From: Arthrobacter sp. S39
GTDB taxonomy: Bacteria; Actinomycetota; Actinomycetes; Actinomycetales; Micrococcaceae
Length of the DNA: 64,000 nt
Direction: 5' to 3'
NCBI RefSeq assembly: GCF_004320525.1
Contig: NZ_SIHX01000002.1
Coordinates: forward strand, 496,001-560,000
The translations under genes and the position numbers were made by a program. Below are positions 8,729 to 17,111 of the stretch, piece after piece; position 1 is the first letter of the stretch, and the number at the start of each line of letters is the position of its first letter. Below the pieces are notes generated by a model that was given only the letters and a program-made list of their open reading frames with translations, ran no database searches and was not told the DNA's origin.

Positions 8729-9280
8729 GTGGATTCAAACGACGTCCAGGCAGACCTCAAGCACGTTCTCTACACCAAGGAACAGATCCAGCAGCGGATC
8801 GCCGAACTCGCTGCCGAGATCGACAAGGACTACGAAGGCCGTGAAATCCTCATTGTTGGTGTGCTCAAGGGTGCGGTGATGGTCATGGCAGACCTCGCCC
8901 GGGCACTCCACAGCCACATCTCCATGGACTGGATGGCTGTTTCCTCCTACGGCTCCGGCACCCAGTCCTCAGGGGTTGTCCGCATCCTCAAGGACCTGGA
9001 CACGGACCTCATGGGCAAGGATGTGCTGATCGTCGAGGACATCATCGACTCCGGCCTGACGCTGTCCTGGCTGAAGACCAACCTGGAATCCCGCGGCACC
9101 GCCTCAGTGGAAATCTGCACCGCCTTCCGCAAGCCCACCGCCGCCAAGGTGGAGATCGACGTTAAGTACGTGGGCTACGACATCCCCAACGAGTTTGTGG
9201 TGGGCTACGGCCTGGACTACGCCGAGAAGTACCGCAACCTCGACTTCGTGGGCACCCTGGCGCCGCACGTCTACGAGTAA
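8729..9280 (+). CDS. hpt: Hypoxanthine phosphoribosyltransferase
   Basis: Salvages hypoxanthine or guanine with PRPP. GTG at 8729 is preferred over the in-frame TTG at 8726 because AGGAG (8718-8722) is then six bases away. The 183-residue product has GVLKGAVMVMADL, the SYG.GTQSSG loop, and the PRPP-binding motif VLIVEDIIDSGLTL; YVGYDIPNEFVVGYGLDY is the C-terminal purine-contact region. It follows tilS and ends at a strong hairpin. In related genomes ftsH normally follows; here a fructan locus intervenes. Confidence 0.96.
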   Translation: MDSNDVQADLKHVLYTKEQIQQRIAELAAEIDKDYEGREILIVGVLKGAVMVMADLARALHSHISMDWMAVSSYGSGTQSSGVVRILKDLDTDLMGKDVLIVEDIIDSGLTLSWLKTNLESRGTASVEICTAFRKPTAAKVEIDVKYVGYDIPNEFVVGYGLDYAEKYRNLDFVGTLAPHVYE

Positions 9281-9297
9281 AACCCTCGCACAGCACT

Positions 9298-9331
9298 GCC
9301 GGTGGCGGCCTCTTCGGAGGCCGCCACCGGC
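9298..9331 (+). terminator. Hairpin terminator after hpt
   Basis: A perfect 15-bp G/C-rich stem (9298-9312 with 9317-9331) closed by a TTCG tetraloop and followed by ATTTTAA. The UUCG-type loop is especially stable. It isolates the housekeeping block from the fructan operon downstream. Confidence 0.85.
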
Positions 9332-9360
9332 ATTTTAAGCCGTGCCAAAGCGGGCCGGTT

Positions 9361-9376
9361 GACAAAACGATTTGGC
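9361..9376. promoter_or_regulatory. Upstream LacI-type operator candidate
   Basis: Contains CAAAACGATTT, identical over 11 bases to the right half of the main operator at 9467-9483 and about 105 bp upstream of it. Paired sites at this distance would suit looping by a LacI-family repressor, whose gene is at 14229. Only one half is well conserved. Confidence 0.45.
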
Positions 9377-9427
9377 ATCTTTCGGCCTACGCCGCCGGCA
9401 AGGCAAAACATGCACGTCATGTGACCC

Positions 9428-9456
9428 TTGACACTCGGCCTGAACGAGGCATACAT
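9428..9456 (+). promoter_or_regulatory. Probable promoter of the DFA/fructan operon
   Basis: TTGACA (9428-9433), a 17-base spacer and ATACAT (9451-9456) form a good sigma-70-type promoter. Transcription would begin near 9463-9466, immediately before the palindromic operator, leaving about a 75-base leader before the binding-protein gene. Confidence 0.6.
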
Positions 9457-9466
9457 TTATGCCAAG

Positions 9467-9483
9467 TCGTTTTGGCAAAACGA
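9467..9483. promoter_or_regulatory. LacI-family operator at the DFA operon promoter
   Basis: TCGTTTTGGCAAAACGA is a perfect 8-bp inverted repeat around one central base, with the central CG-containing half-sites usual for LacI-family repressors. It overlaps the expected transcription start, an arrangement that gives repression released by a sugar. The likely binder is the LacI-type protein at 14229. Confidence 0.7.
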
Positions 9484-9540
9484 TTTTTCACCCCACAGAC
9501 TGTCTCGCCATTCCGTTCGAGAGAAAGTGAGTCGACAGCG

Positions 9541-10818
9541 ATGTCCACTCGAAAGACCATCAACAGGTTCGCCACCATCGGCGGCCTCTGCACCGCCGTC
9601 GCACTTGCGGCCACCGGGTGCGGCGCCGGGGGCCCGACCACTTCGGGTAGCGCCGCCAGCACCGTCAACGTCCTGGTGGAGGCCGGCGGCCACGCCGAAC
9701 TGACCGGCGTCGCCGAGCAGTGCAAGAAGGACGCGGGAATCGACGTCAACTTCGTCGAGCTGCCCTACGACGGCATGTTCAACCGGCTCTCCAGCGAGTT
9801 CTCCTCCGGCAACGTCTCCTTCGACGTCGCCGCCCTGGACTCCGTGTGGCTGCCCAGCTTCAAGGACGCCGTCCAGCCCATCGACGAACTCTTCACCGAT
9901 GAGGCCAAGAAGGACATTTTCCCGGCCCTCGTCAAGGAAGCCAACGTGGACGGCCACTTCATCGGCATGCCCGCCTGGACCAACGCCGAAATCATCCTCT
10001 ACCGCAAAGACCTCTTCGAGGACGCCGCGAACAAGTCCGGCTTCAAGGCCAAGTACGGTTACGACCTAGCGGCACCCACCACGTGGAAGCAGTACACGGA
10101 CATCTCCGAGTTCTTCACCAAGGACGGCATGTACGGCACGGACGTCAAGGGCGGCGTCGAGACCGAATGGCTGGCCCACGTCCTCCAGGCCGGCTCCCCG
10201 ATGATCCTGGACGAAAACAACAACGTGGTCATCGACAACGACGCCCACCGGGAAGCGCTGGACTTCTACACCAGCCTGACCAAGTACGCGCCCCCGGGTG
10301 CGGCGCAGGTGGACTGGGCAGCGGCCCAGAACCTCTTCAACCAGGGCAAGACCGCCATGACCCGCTTCTGGGCCCACGCCTACCGCCAGATCCCCAAGGA
10401 TGCACCGGTGGCCGGCAAAGTGGGTGCCGCGCCGATGATCGGTGGCAGCGCTGGCGTGGCAGGCGTTCCGGGACCTTGGTACCTCTCAGTCCCCAAGGCC
10501 ACCAAGAACACGGACAACGCCAAGAAGTTCGTCAAGTGCGCCTATGACTACAACAGCATGGGCATCGAGTCCAGCCTGGGCCTCGCCTCGCGCATCTCGG
10601 CCTTCGAGAAGTACCAGGACAAGGCCGGGTACGAGAGCTTCGGCCCGCTGATCGAAACACTGAACGGTAAGGCCACTGCCACCCGGCCGGCCACCGAGAA
10701 GTGGCAGCAGATCGTGGACACCGTCCTGGTGCCCCTCCTGCAGAAAGCCGTGGCCGGCGGAGACTCCGCAGCCCTCCTGGCTGACGCCAAGAAGCAGATC
10801 CAGGCCCTCCTCAAGTAA
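9541..10818 (+). CDS. Sugar ABC transporter substrate-binding lipoprotein (DFA/fructo-oligosaccharide candidate)
   Basis: ATG 9541 gives 425 residues with a lipoprotein signal (LAATGC, lipidated Cys27); a longer in-frame extension lies inside the promoter and is not used. The mature protein is a family 1 carbohydrate-binding protein: VNVLVEAGGHAE at the N-terminus, YDGMFNRLSSEF, VAALDSVWLPSF, and the later GQGKTAMTRFWAHA and GVPGPWYLSVPK segments. It would deliver a sugar to the two following permeases. Genes for GH91 and GH32 in the same operon point to difructose anhydride or short fructans as ligand; this is inference. No ATPase gene is in the operon, so a shared MsiK-type ATPase elsewhere is expected. 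Confidence 0.88.
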   Translation: MSTRKTINRFATIGGLCTAVALAATGCGAGGPTTSGSAASTVNVLVEAGGHAELTGVAEQCKKDAGIDVNFVELPYDGMFNRLSSEFSSGNVSFDVAALDSVWLPSFKDAVQPIDELFTDEAKKDIFPALVKEANVDGHFIGMPAWTNAEIILYRKDLFEDAANKSGFKAKYGYDLAAPTTWKQYTDISEFFTKDGMYGTDVKGGVETEWLAHVLQAGSPMILDENNNVVIDNDAHREALDFYTSLTKYAPPGAAQVDWAAAQNLFNQGKTAMTRFWAHAYRQIPKDAPVAGKVGAAPMIGGSAGVAGVPGPWYLSVPKATKNTDNAKKFVKCAYDYNSMGIESSLGLASRISAFEKYQDKAGYESFGPLIETLNGKATATRPATEKWQQIVDTVLVPLLQKAVAGGDSAALLADAKKQIQALLK

Positions 10819-10822
10819 GACT

Positions 10823-10859
10823 CCGCGGCTGGCACCTGCCCAACCGGTGCCGGCCGCGG
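10823..10859 (+). other. Intercistronic hairpin after the binding-protein gene
   Basis: A 14-bp stem with one G-U pair (10823-10836 with 10846-10859) and a nine-base loop, with no T-run. Placed between the binding-protein gene and the first permease gene, it is of the kind that protects the upstream message and lowers expression of the permeases. A matching structure follows the second transporter's binding-protein gene at 41912. Confidence 0.65.
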
Positions 10860-10884
10860 CCCCCAACAAACAGAAGAGAAAACC

Positions 10885-11772
10885 GTGCGCATCTCCGATC
10901 GCCGCTTCGCAACGTTTCTGATGGCACCGGCGGCTTTGTTCCTCGCCATCTTCGTGGCTTACCCGCTGTTCCGCCTGGTGGCCGACAGCTTCTTCAAGAT
11001 CTCGCCCATCGCCGGCGGGCCCCGCGACTTCGTGGGCCTGGACAACTATTTCCAGGCCTTCGCCTCCGAGGCATTCATGGGCGCCGGCTGGCGGACCCTC
11101 GCCTACACCCTGGTAGTAGTGGCCCTCGAATTCGCCCTCGGGCTGGGCATGGCCCTGCTTTTCACCATGCTGGGCCGCAACTCCCAGATCTGGCGGACCG
11201 TGTTCCTTTACCCGCTCATGATTGCGCCGATCGTGGCAGGCCTGCTGTGGAAGTTCCTCATGATCGACAACTTCGGCCTGATCGGGACCCTCATGCACCA
11301 GGCCGGGCTGCTGGCCAACCCCAACCAGATCGGCTGGTTGTCGGACCCCAACATCGTGCTGTTCTCGGTGGCCATTCCGGACATCTGGCTCACCACGTCG
11401 TTTATGTGCCTGGTGCTCTTTGCCGGCCTGCAGAACATCCCCGGTGACCTGATCGAAGCGGCCCGCCTCGACGGGGCCCGTGCGCCGGCCATGCTGTTCC
11501 GGATCATCCTTCCACTCCTGCGGCCGGTCATCGCCGTCGCCCTGGTGGTCCGCGGCATCGACGCAGCACGTGCCTTCGACACCATCCTCATCCAGACCAA
11601 CGGCGGCCCCCAGTCCGCCTCCGAAACCATGAGCCTGCTGATTTACCGCACCATGATCCGCTTCGGCGATCCCGGCCTGGCAAGCGCCATGGGAACCATC
11701 TACCTGCTGGCCATGCTCGCCGTCGCCTTCTTCGCGGTCTCCACCATCTGGCGGCCAGGAAAGGACAACTGA
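10885..11772 (+). CDS. Sugar ABC transporter permease, MalF/UgpA type
   Basis: A 295-residue, six-helix inner-membrane permease starting at GTG 10885. The cytoplasmic coupling loop EAARLDGARAPAMLFRIILP matches the EAA motif that contacts the ATPase. The last helix (IYLLAMLAVAFFAVSTIW) and the N-terminal MAPAALFLAIFVAYPLFRLV are typical. Its gene ends in a TGATG overlap with the second permease, so the two are translated together as the membrane heterodimer. Confidence 0.92.
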   Translation: MRISDRRFATFLMAPAALFLAIFVAYPLFRLVADSFFKISPIAGGPRDFVGLDNYFQAFASEAFMGAGWRTLAYTLVVVALEFALGLGMALLFTMLGRNSQIWRTVFLYPLMIAPIVAGLLWKFLMIDNFGLIGTLMHQAGLLANPNQIGWLSDPNIVLFSVAIPDIWLTTSFMCLVLFAGLQNIPGDLIEAARLDGARAPAMLFRIILPLLRPVIAVALVVRGIDAARAFDTILIQTNGGPQSASETMSLLIYRTMIRFGDPGLASAMGTIYLLAMLAVAFFAVSTIWRPGKDN

Positions 11773-12740
11773 TGAGCCTCGCAGACCCCCGCCTTCACGG
11801 TCCAGCCGCAACGGAGACCACCATGCCAACCACAACAGTTCCTTCCCCACCCAGCACCAAGGCTCCGGGCGGCACCGGCGCGCGCCGCCGTCGCCACCAC
11901 GCGGAGGGCCTCGAAGCAGGCAAACGCAGCACCAGGACGCTGCTGTGGATCCTCCTCGCGGCGGCCATGATCTTCTACGGCTTCCCGTTCCTCTACCTGC
12001 TCTTTACGTCCTTCAAGACGCCGATCGACACCATCGCCGTCCCGCCCACCATCCTGCCCAAGGAATGGACGCTGGAGAACTACACCAACGCCCTGGGACG
12101 CAGCGGGGTGCTGGCCTCCTTCATCAACAGCGCGCAGACGGCCATCATCAGCACGGTCCTGTCCCTCGTACTGGCCGTTCCGGCCGCGTACGGCATCACC
12201 CGCTACAAAACACCCAGCGGCCGCGTCTTCATCATGGCGGCCCTGGTCACCCGGATGGTGCCGCCGGTGGCCATCGGCATCCCGCTCGCATCAATGATGT
12301 CGGCAGCCGGACTCGCGGATACGCCCATCGCCCTGTCGATCGCCCACACCACCATCTCGCTGCCGCTTTCCATCTGGCTGATGTCCAGCTTCTTCGAAGC
12401 CGTGCCCAAGGACCTGGAGGAAGCGGCCACCGTGGACGGCTGCAGCAGGCTCGGAGCCCTGTGGCGGGTGGTCATCCCGGTGGTTTCCGGCGGCATCGCG
12501 GTCACGGCGATCTTCGCCTTCCTGGCGTCCTGGAACGAGTTCCTGTTCGCCCTCCTGATGACCGCCGTCAGGTCCCAGACCACTCCGGTGGTCATCGCGA
12601 ACTTCCAGACCCAGTTCGGACTGGACTGGGGATCCATGACGGCACTCGCAGCCGTCTACTCCATCCCCGTCATCCTCCTTACCCTTCTCTTGCAGCGCAA
12701 GATCGTCGCAGGCATGACGCTCGGCGCCGTCAAGGGCTGA
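11772..12740 (+). CDS. Sugar ABC transporter permease, MalG/UgpB-partner type
   Basis: A 322-residue permease if started at ATG 11772 (TGATG overlap with the preceding gene; AAGGA upstream). ATG 11823, also with GGAG upstream, would give a shorter 305-residue form. Six helices; the ATPase-contact loop EEAATVDGCSRLGALWRVVIP is conserved, as is the C-terminal LLQRKIVAGMTLGAVKG tail characteristic of MalG-like subunits. It forms the second half of the channel. Uptake by this system would bring an intact disaccharide into the cytoplasm, where the GH91 enzyme acts. Confidence 0.92.
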   Translation: MSLADPRLHGPAATETTMPTTTVPSPPSTKAPGGTGARRRRHHAEGLEAGKRSTRTLLWILLAAAMIFYGFPFLYLLFTSFKTPIDTIAVPPTILPKEWTLENYTNALGRSGVLASFINSAQTAIISTVLSLVLAVPAAYGITRYKTPSGRVFIMAALVTRMVPPVAIGIPLASMMSAAGLADTPIALSIAHTTISLPLSIWLMSSFFEAVPKDLEEAATVDGCSRLGALWRVVIPVVSGGIAVTAIFAFLASWNEFLFALLMTAVRSQTTPVVIANFQTQFGLDWGSMTALAAVYSIPVILLTLLLQRKIVAGMTLGAVKG

Positions 12741-12767
12741 GAAACCACACCACAAAGGGAAGAAGCT

Positions 12768-14135
12768 ATGTCAAGCAACAACTGCTACGACGTGACGACG
12801 TGGCCCGTCGGCAATCCGTCCGAGGACGTCGGTGAAGTAATCAACAGCATCATCGCTGACATCAAGGCCAGGCAGACGGCCACCGATGAGGACGAAGGCG
12901 GAAAGCCGGGCGCGGTCATCTACATTCCGCCCGGGGACTACCACCTTCGTACGCAGGTGGTGATCGACATCAGCTTCCTTCGAATCCATGGCTCGGGACA
13001 CGGCTTTACGTCCTCGAGCATCCGGTTCAACGTTTCCGAAGACGAATGGCCCGACCTGCATGAGCTGTGGCCCGGGGGGAGCCGCATCCTCGTCGACCTT
13101 CCCCCCGGCGAAGGCGCAGAGGAATCCAAGGGAGCGGCCTTCTACGTTGAGCGAACCGGGAGCCCGCGGATCAGCTCGGTCGAGTTCTCCAACTTCTGCA
13201 TCGACGGGTTGCACTTCACCCCGGATGGCTCGGGGATGCCTCCGGAGAACACCTACGTCAACGGCAAGACCGGTATCTATGTCGCGAACGCCAATGACTC
13301 ATTCCGCGTCAACGGCATGGGGTTCGTCTACCTGGAGAACGCGCTCACCATCTACCACGCGGACGCGCTGTCCATTCACGACAACTTCATCGCCGAATGC
13401 GGAAGCTGCATCGAGCTGCGCGGGTGGGGACAGGCATCAAAGATCACCGACAACCTGGTGGGAGCAGGCTTCAAAGGCCACTCGATCTACGCCCAGAACC
13501 ATGGCGGGCTCCTGATCACCGCGAACAACGTCTTCCCCCGTGGTGCGAGCAGCGTCCATCTCGACGGCGTCACGCGTTCCAGCGTGACCAACAACCGTTT
13601 GCATTCGTTCTACCCCGGGATGGTGGTTCTCGCAGCGAACAGTTCGGAGAACCTCGTGGCCACGAATCATTTCCTGCGTGACCATGAGCCCTGGACGCCC
13701 TTCCTGGGAGTCGACAACGGACTGGACGACCTCTACGGACTTCTCTCTGTCAGCGGCAGCAACAACTCCGTCATCGGCAACCACTTCTCCGAGGTCATTG
13801 ACGCCCAGAGCATCCGGCCGGCAGGTGCGACGCCTGTCATCATCCGGCTGATGGCAGGGGCTGGGAACTTCGTCTCCAACAACCACGTGGTGGCGATGGA
13901 CGTCCACTCCACGTCAAGCGACTCCTGCTTCGAGGCCCAGGTGGACGCCCTGTTGACCACCGAGGCGTCGGACGATCTCGCCGTTACGGCCGTCATGGTC
14001 GATCCGGAATCAGTTCGGAACACGATCCTTGACTCCGGGAGTGACGCCCAAGTTATCGCAGACAGGGCTGCCAACGCGTTGAGGGCCACACCCACGGTCG
14101 GTTTCCAGGTGGCACATGCAGTTCTGGCCCAGTAA
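12768..14135 (+). CDS. GH91 beta-helix enzyme, probable intracellular difructose anhydride III hydrolase (inulin fructotransferase homologue)
   Basis: A 455-residue right-handed parallel beta-helix protein. The opening CYDVTTWPVGNPSEDVGEVI and later GKTGIYVANANDSFRVNGMG, FVYLENALTIYHADAL, GNNVFPRG-like and NGLDDLYGLL match inulin fructotransferases and DFA III hydrolases. The two catalytic acids of the family are conserved with the right spacing: Asp205 in HDNFIAEC and Glu216 in CIELRGWG, close to the D207/E218 I recall for the Arthrobacter chlorophenolicus DFA-IIIase. Inulin fructotransferases are secreted; this protein has no signal peptide and is encoded with an importer and a GH32 enzyme. 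That favours the intracellular hydrolase that opens DFA III to inulobiose. The exact anhydride (III or I) is not settled by sequence. Confidence 0.8.
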   Translation: MSSNNCYDVTTWPVGNPSEDVGEVINSIIADIKARQTATDEDEGGKPGAVIYIPPGDYHLRTQVVIDISFLRIHGSGHGFTSSSIRFNVSEDEWPDLHELWPGGSRILVDLPPGEGAEESKGAAFYVERTGSPRISSVEFSNFCIDGLHFTPDGSGMPPENTYVNGKTGIYVANANDSFRVNGMGFVYLENALTIYHADALSIHDNFIAECGSCIELRGWGQASKITDNLVGAGFKGHSIYAQNHGGLLITANNVFPRGASSVHLDGVTRSSVTNNRLHSFYPGMVVLAANSSENLVATNHFLRDHEPWTPFLGVDNGLDDLYGLLSVSGSNNSVIGNHFSEVIDAQSIRPAGATPVIIRLMAGAGNFVSNNHVVAMDVHSTSSDSCFEAQVDALLTTEASDDLAVTAVMVDPESVRNTILDSGSDAQVIADRAANALRATPTVGFQVAHAVLAQ

Positions 14136-14228
14136 CCTGCCCAGGGGCCACGGCCACGGCCAGGGAAACGATTACTCGTCTGTAGCCTTACTGGTACAGC
14201 ACCAACACCATGAGGACGTGGGAGACCA

Positions 14229-15272
14229 ATGACCAACAGATCAGTCGGCATCAAGGAAGTAGCAGTCGCCGCAGGAGTGTCTGTGACAACGGTTTCCCAT
14301 GTCCTCAACGACGTGAAGTACGCACGGATCAGTCCGGAAACCAGGGACAAGGTGAAGTCCGCCGCCGAACATCTCGGCTACGGGCCCAACCGGCTCGCCC
14401 AGGCGCTCCGCACCCAGCGGACCGGAATGCTGGGGCTGGTCAGCGAGGACATCGCCACCACCCCACATGCGGGAAGGATCATCCTGGGCGCGGACGAGGC
14501 CGCCCGTGCCCGCGGCTACAACCTGATGATCATCAACACGTCCGGGTCCGCGAGCTCAGAATCCAGGGATGCCGACGTCGAGGCCCTCCTCGAGCGCCGC
14601 GTCGACGGCATCCTCTACGCCACCATGTACCACCGCCAGGTGCAGGTGCCGGTCAATCTTGGCAGCGTGCCGTCCGTTCTGGTGGACTCCGTCAGCATCG
14701 GCGGCAGCATCACCGCCGTGGTGCCGGACGAGGAGGGCGGTGCCCGTGCCGCCGTCGGAATCCTCCTGGCGGCCGGCCACACCCGCATCGGCTTCCTTAA
14801 CAACACCGACGACGTCCCCGCCACCCGGGACCGCCTCCGCGGCTTCCGGGCCACACTGACGGAGGCAGGGCTCGACGGCGACGCAGCACCCGTCGAGTCG
14901 GAGATCTCCGAAGTGCAGGGAGGCTATGAGGCGGCCCGCCGGATCCTGGCCCGCCCGGACAGGCCCACCGGGCTGTTCTGCTACAACGACCGGATGGCCA
15001 TGGGCGCCTACCGGGCCGCGGCGGAGCTTGGGTTGTCCATCCCCGCCGACCTGTCCGTGGTGGGCTTCGATGACCAGGAACTCATCGCCGCAAACCTGTA
15101 CCCGGGCCTGACCACGGTGGCCCTGCCGCACTACGAAATGGGTGCCTGGGCCGCCGGGAACCTGATCGACGCCATCGAGGGCAAGACGGACCTGGCCCTT
15201 ATGGCGCTCCATCCCACCATCCTGGACTGCCCGCTGGTGGCCCGCGACTCCGTCGCAGCGCCACCGCCGTGA
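14229..15272 (+). CDS. LacI-family transcriptional regulator of the DFA locus
   Basis: A 347-residue repressor: N-terminal HTH (VGIKEVAVAAGVSVTTVSHV followed by LND) with the hinge LRTQRTGMLGLV, then a periplasmic-binding-protein-like sensor domain (GILLAAGHTRIGFLNN; GLFCYNDRMAMGAYRAAAEL; LSVVGFDDQEL). It would bind the CG-centred palindromes at 9361-9376 and 9467-9483 and be released by an imported sugar or its breakdown product. It lies between the GH91 and GH32 genes, all on one strand, so the operon is probably autoregulated. About 90 bases separate it from GH91, allowing an internal promoter. Confidence 0.93.
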   Translation: MTNRSVGIKEVAVAAGVSVTTVSHVLNDVKYARISPETRDKVKSAAEHLGYGPNRLAQALRTQRTGMLGLVSEDIATTPHAGRIILGADEAARARGYNLMIINTSGSASSESRDADVEALLERRVDGILYATMYHRQVQVPVNLGSVPSVLVDSVSIGGSITAVVPDEEGGARAAVGILLAAGHTRIGFLNNTDDVPATRDRLRGFRATLTEAGLDGDAAPVESEISEVQGGYEAARRILARPDRPTGLFCYNDRMAMGAYRAAAELGLSIPADLSVVGFDDQELIAANLYPGLTTVALPHYEMGAWAAGNLIDAIEGKTDLALMALHPTILDCPLVARDSVAAPPP

Positions 15273-15346
15273 CCCCGGGTCCGGTTCCCCGGACACCGGC
15301 AAGCAAGTCCTCCCCACTGACCACACCAGAGCAAGGATCCAGCACC

Positions 15347-16933
15347 ATGTCCAGCCGCCTTGATGACGCACGCCCAAAACCGGCCCCGCCGCAGGAAGCC
15401 CGGCCCCAGGTTGTGCTGCCGCAGCATGCCCAGGCCGGGACGCCGCACCTGCGTCCGGCCCTGCACTTGACGGCGCTTGACACCTGGCTCAATGACCCCA
15501 ATGGCCTGGTGTTTTACCGGGGCATCTACCACCTTTACTACCAGAACAACCCGTTCGGGAACGTGTGGGGCAACATGTCCTGGGGCCATGCCACGTCCAC
15601 CGACCTGGTGCACTGGACCGAGCAGCCCGTGGCCATCGCCTGCGACGACGCCGAGGACATCTACTCCGGCAGCATTGTGGTGGACCACGCCAACAGCTCG
15701 GGCTTCGGCAGCGCCGAAAACCCGCCCCTCGTGGCCATCTATACCAGCGCCTTCAAGCCCGGCGCCCCCCAAGAGGGCACCCAGGCCCAGTCCCTGGCCT
15801 ACAGCAACGACGCCGGCATGACCTGGACCAAGTTCGCGGGCAACCCCGTGCTGACGCGCGGCTCGGCGAACTTCCGCGACCCCAAAGTCTTCAGCTACCC
15901 GGGTCCGGACGGCCCGCGCTGGGTGATGGCCGCCGTCGAAGCCGGCGAGCAGACGGTGGTGTTCTACCGTTCCACGGACCTGCGCGAGTGGGAACTGGCC
16001 AGCGAGTTCGGACCAGCCAACGCCGCCGGCGGCGAGTGGGAATGCCCCGACCTGTTCCCGCTGCCCGTGGACGGCGACCCGGACCGGACCAAGTGGGTGC
16101 TGGTGGTCAACGTTAACCCCGGTGCAGTGGCCGGCGGCTCCGGCGGCCAGTATTTCGTGGGCGACTTCGACGGCTCCACGTTCACACCCGATCCGTCGTC
16201 GCTGCTGGAATCCCCAGTGTTGGGGACCACCGCCACGGACCTGGGCCGGCTGCGCGAATGCCGCTGGCTGGACTGGGGCCGTGACTACTATGCCGCGGTG
16301 TCCTTCAGTAACGTTCCGGACAACCGGCGCCTCATGATCGGCTGGCTCAACAACTGGGACTACGCCAACACGCTGCCCACGTCCCCCTGGCGGTCCGGGA
16401 TGTCGCTGGTCCGTGAGGTCACCCTGGAAATGGTGGACGGCCGCCCGTCACTGGTCCAGGCACCCCTCCTTCCGCCCCTTGACAACGTCCAGTCCCTGCC
16501 CGGCCGGGAGCTCCGCGGCACGCTCGCGCTGCCCGAATTACCGCCGGGCAAGGCGCAGGTCATCGACGCGGAGATCCTGCCCGGCACCTCGGGCCGCTGC
16601 GGCCTCCGGCTGTGGGAGGATGCCGACGGCGGTGCCGCCGTCCTCGCGTACGATCCCGCCGCCGGGGTGCTCAGCCTGGACCGCACGGCGGTGGGTGACA
16701 CCGCCTTCCACCCTGCCTTCGCGTCGGTGGAGTCGGCCCCCGTTCCGCTGGAGGACGGCGTGCTCACGGTTCGCGTCGTCGTCGACCATTGCTCGGTGGA
16801 GGTTTTCGCCCAGGGCGGCAAGGTGGTCCTGACGGACCTGGTCTTCCCGGGCCCGGGAAACCGCGGCGCTTCCGTCTTCGCCGAGGGCGGCACGGCCACC
16901 CTTCGGAAACTGGCTGTGCGCGCGGCCGGCTGA
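15347..16933 (+). CDS. GH32 beta-fructosidase (fructan/inulobiose-cleaving)
   Basis: ATG 15347 (AAGGA upstream) gives 528 residues; a GTG at 15269 overlapping the lacI stop would add 26. All GH32 active-site motifs are present: WLNDPNG with nucleophile Asp50, RDPKV with Asp178 and ECPDLF with acid/base Glu232. The five-bladed propeller is followed by a C-terminal beta-sandwich (from about residue 390; VEVFAQGGKVVLTDLVFPG). No signal peptide, so it should act in the cytoplasm, removing fructose from inulobiose released by the GH91 enzyme or from imported fructo-oligosaccharides. Invertase activity is also possible. Confidence 0.92.
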   Translation: MSSRLDDARPKPAPPQEARPQVVLPQHAQAGTPHLRPALHLTALDTWLNDPNGLVFYRGIYHLYYQNNPFGNVWGNMSWGHATSTDLVHWTEQPVAIACDDAEDIYSGSIVVDHANSSGFGSAENPPLVAIYTSAFKPGAPQEGTQAQSLAYSNDAGMTWTKFAGNPVLTRGSANFRDPKVFSYPGPDGPRWVMAAVEAGEQTVVFYRSTDLREWELASEFGPANAAGGEWECPDLFPLPVDGDPDRTKWVLVVNVNPGAVAGGSGGQYFVGDFDGSTFTPDPSSLLESPVLGTTATDLGRLRECRWLDWGRDYYAAVSFSNVPDNRRLMIGWLNNWDYANTLPTSPWRSGMSLVREVTLEMVDGRPSLVQAPLLPPLDNVQSLPGRELRGTLALPELPPGKAQVIDAEILPGTSGRCGLRLWEDADGGAAVLAYDPAAGVLSLDRTAVGDTAFHPAFASVESAPVPLEDGVLTVRVVVDHCSVEVFAQGGKVVLTDLVFPGPGNRGASVFAEGGTATLRKLAVRAAG

Positions 16934-17111
16934 CCTGCGGCGCGTCCGTCCCGGCCTCCTGCAGCCCGCTACGCCCAGAGGGAACTTTTGCGCCATACCG
17001 TGCGTGATTTACTCCGAACGGTGTATAGCTAGAACCTGACGCAGCACCACACGCGCGCAGACCACTCGCCGTGCAGCACTACCAGGAGGGACGGGGCGAA
17101 TCCCCGAACAG

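Noticed and set aside
9421..9540. 40-codon N-terminal extension of the DFA binding protein
   Set aside because: It would cover the promoter and operator and place the lipoprotein signal internally; ATG 9541 gives a normal signal peptide.
12768..14135. Pectate lyase or generic beta-helix protein
   Set aside because: The conserved Asp205/Glu216 pair and flanking motifs match GH91, and the neighbours are fructan genes.
12768..14135. Secreted inulin fructotransferase
   Set aside because: No signal peptide at any plausible start and the gene is placed with an importer; the intracellular hydrolase is preferred, although the folds are the same.
14150..14175. Third LacI operator (AAACGATTAC) before the lacI gene
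   Set aside because: Only a short partial match to the half-site with no symmetry; too weak to list.
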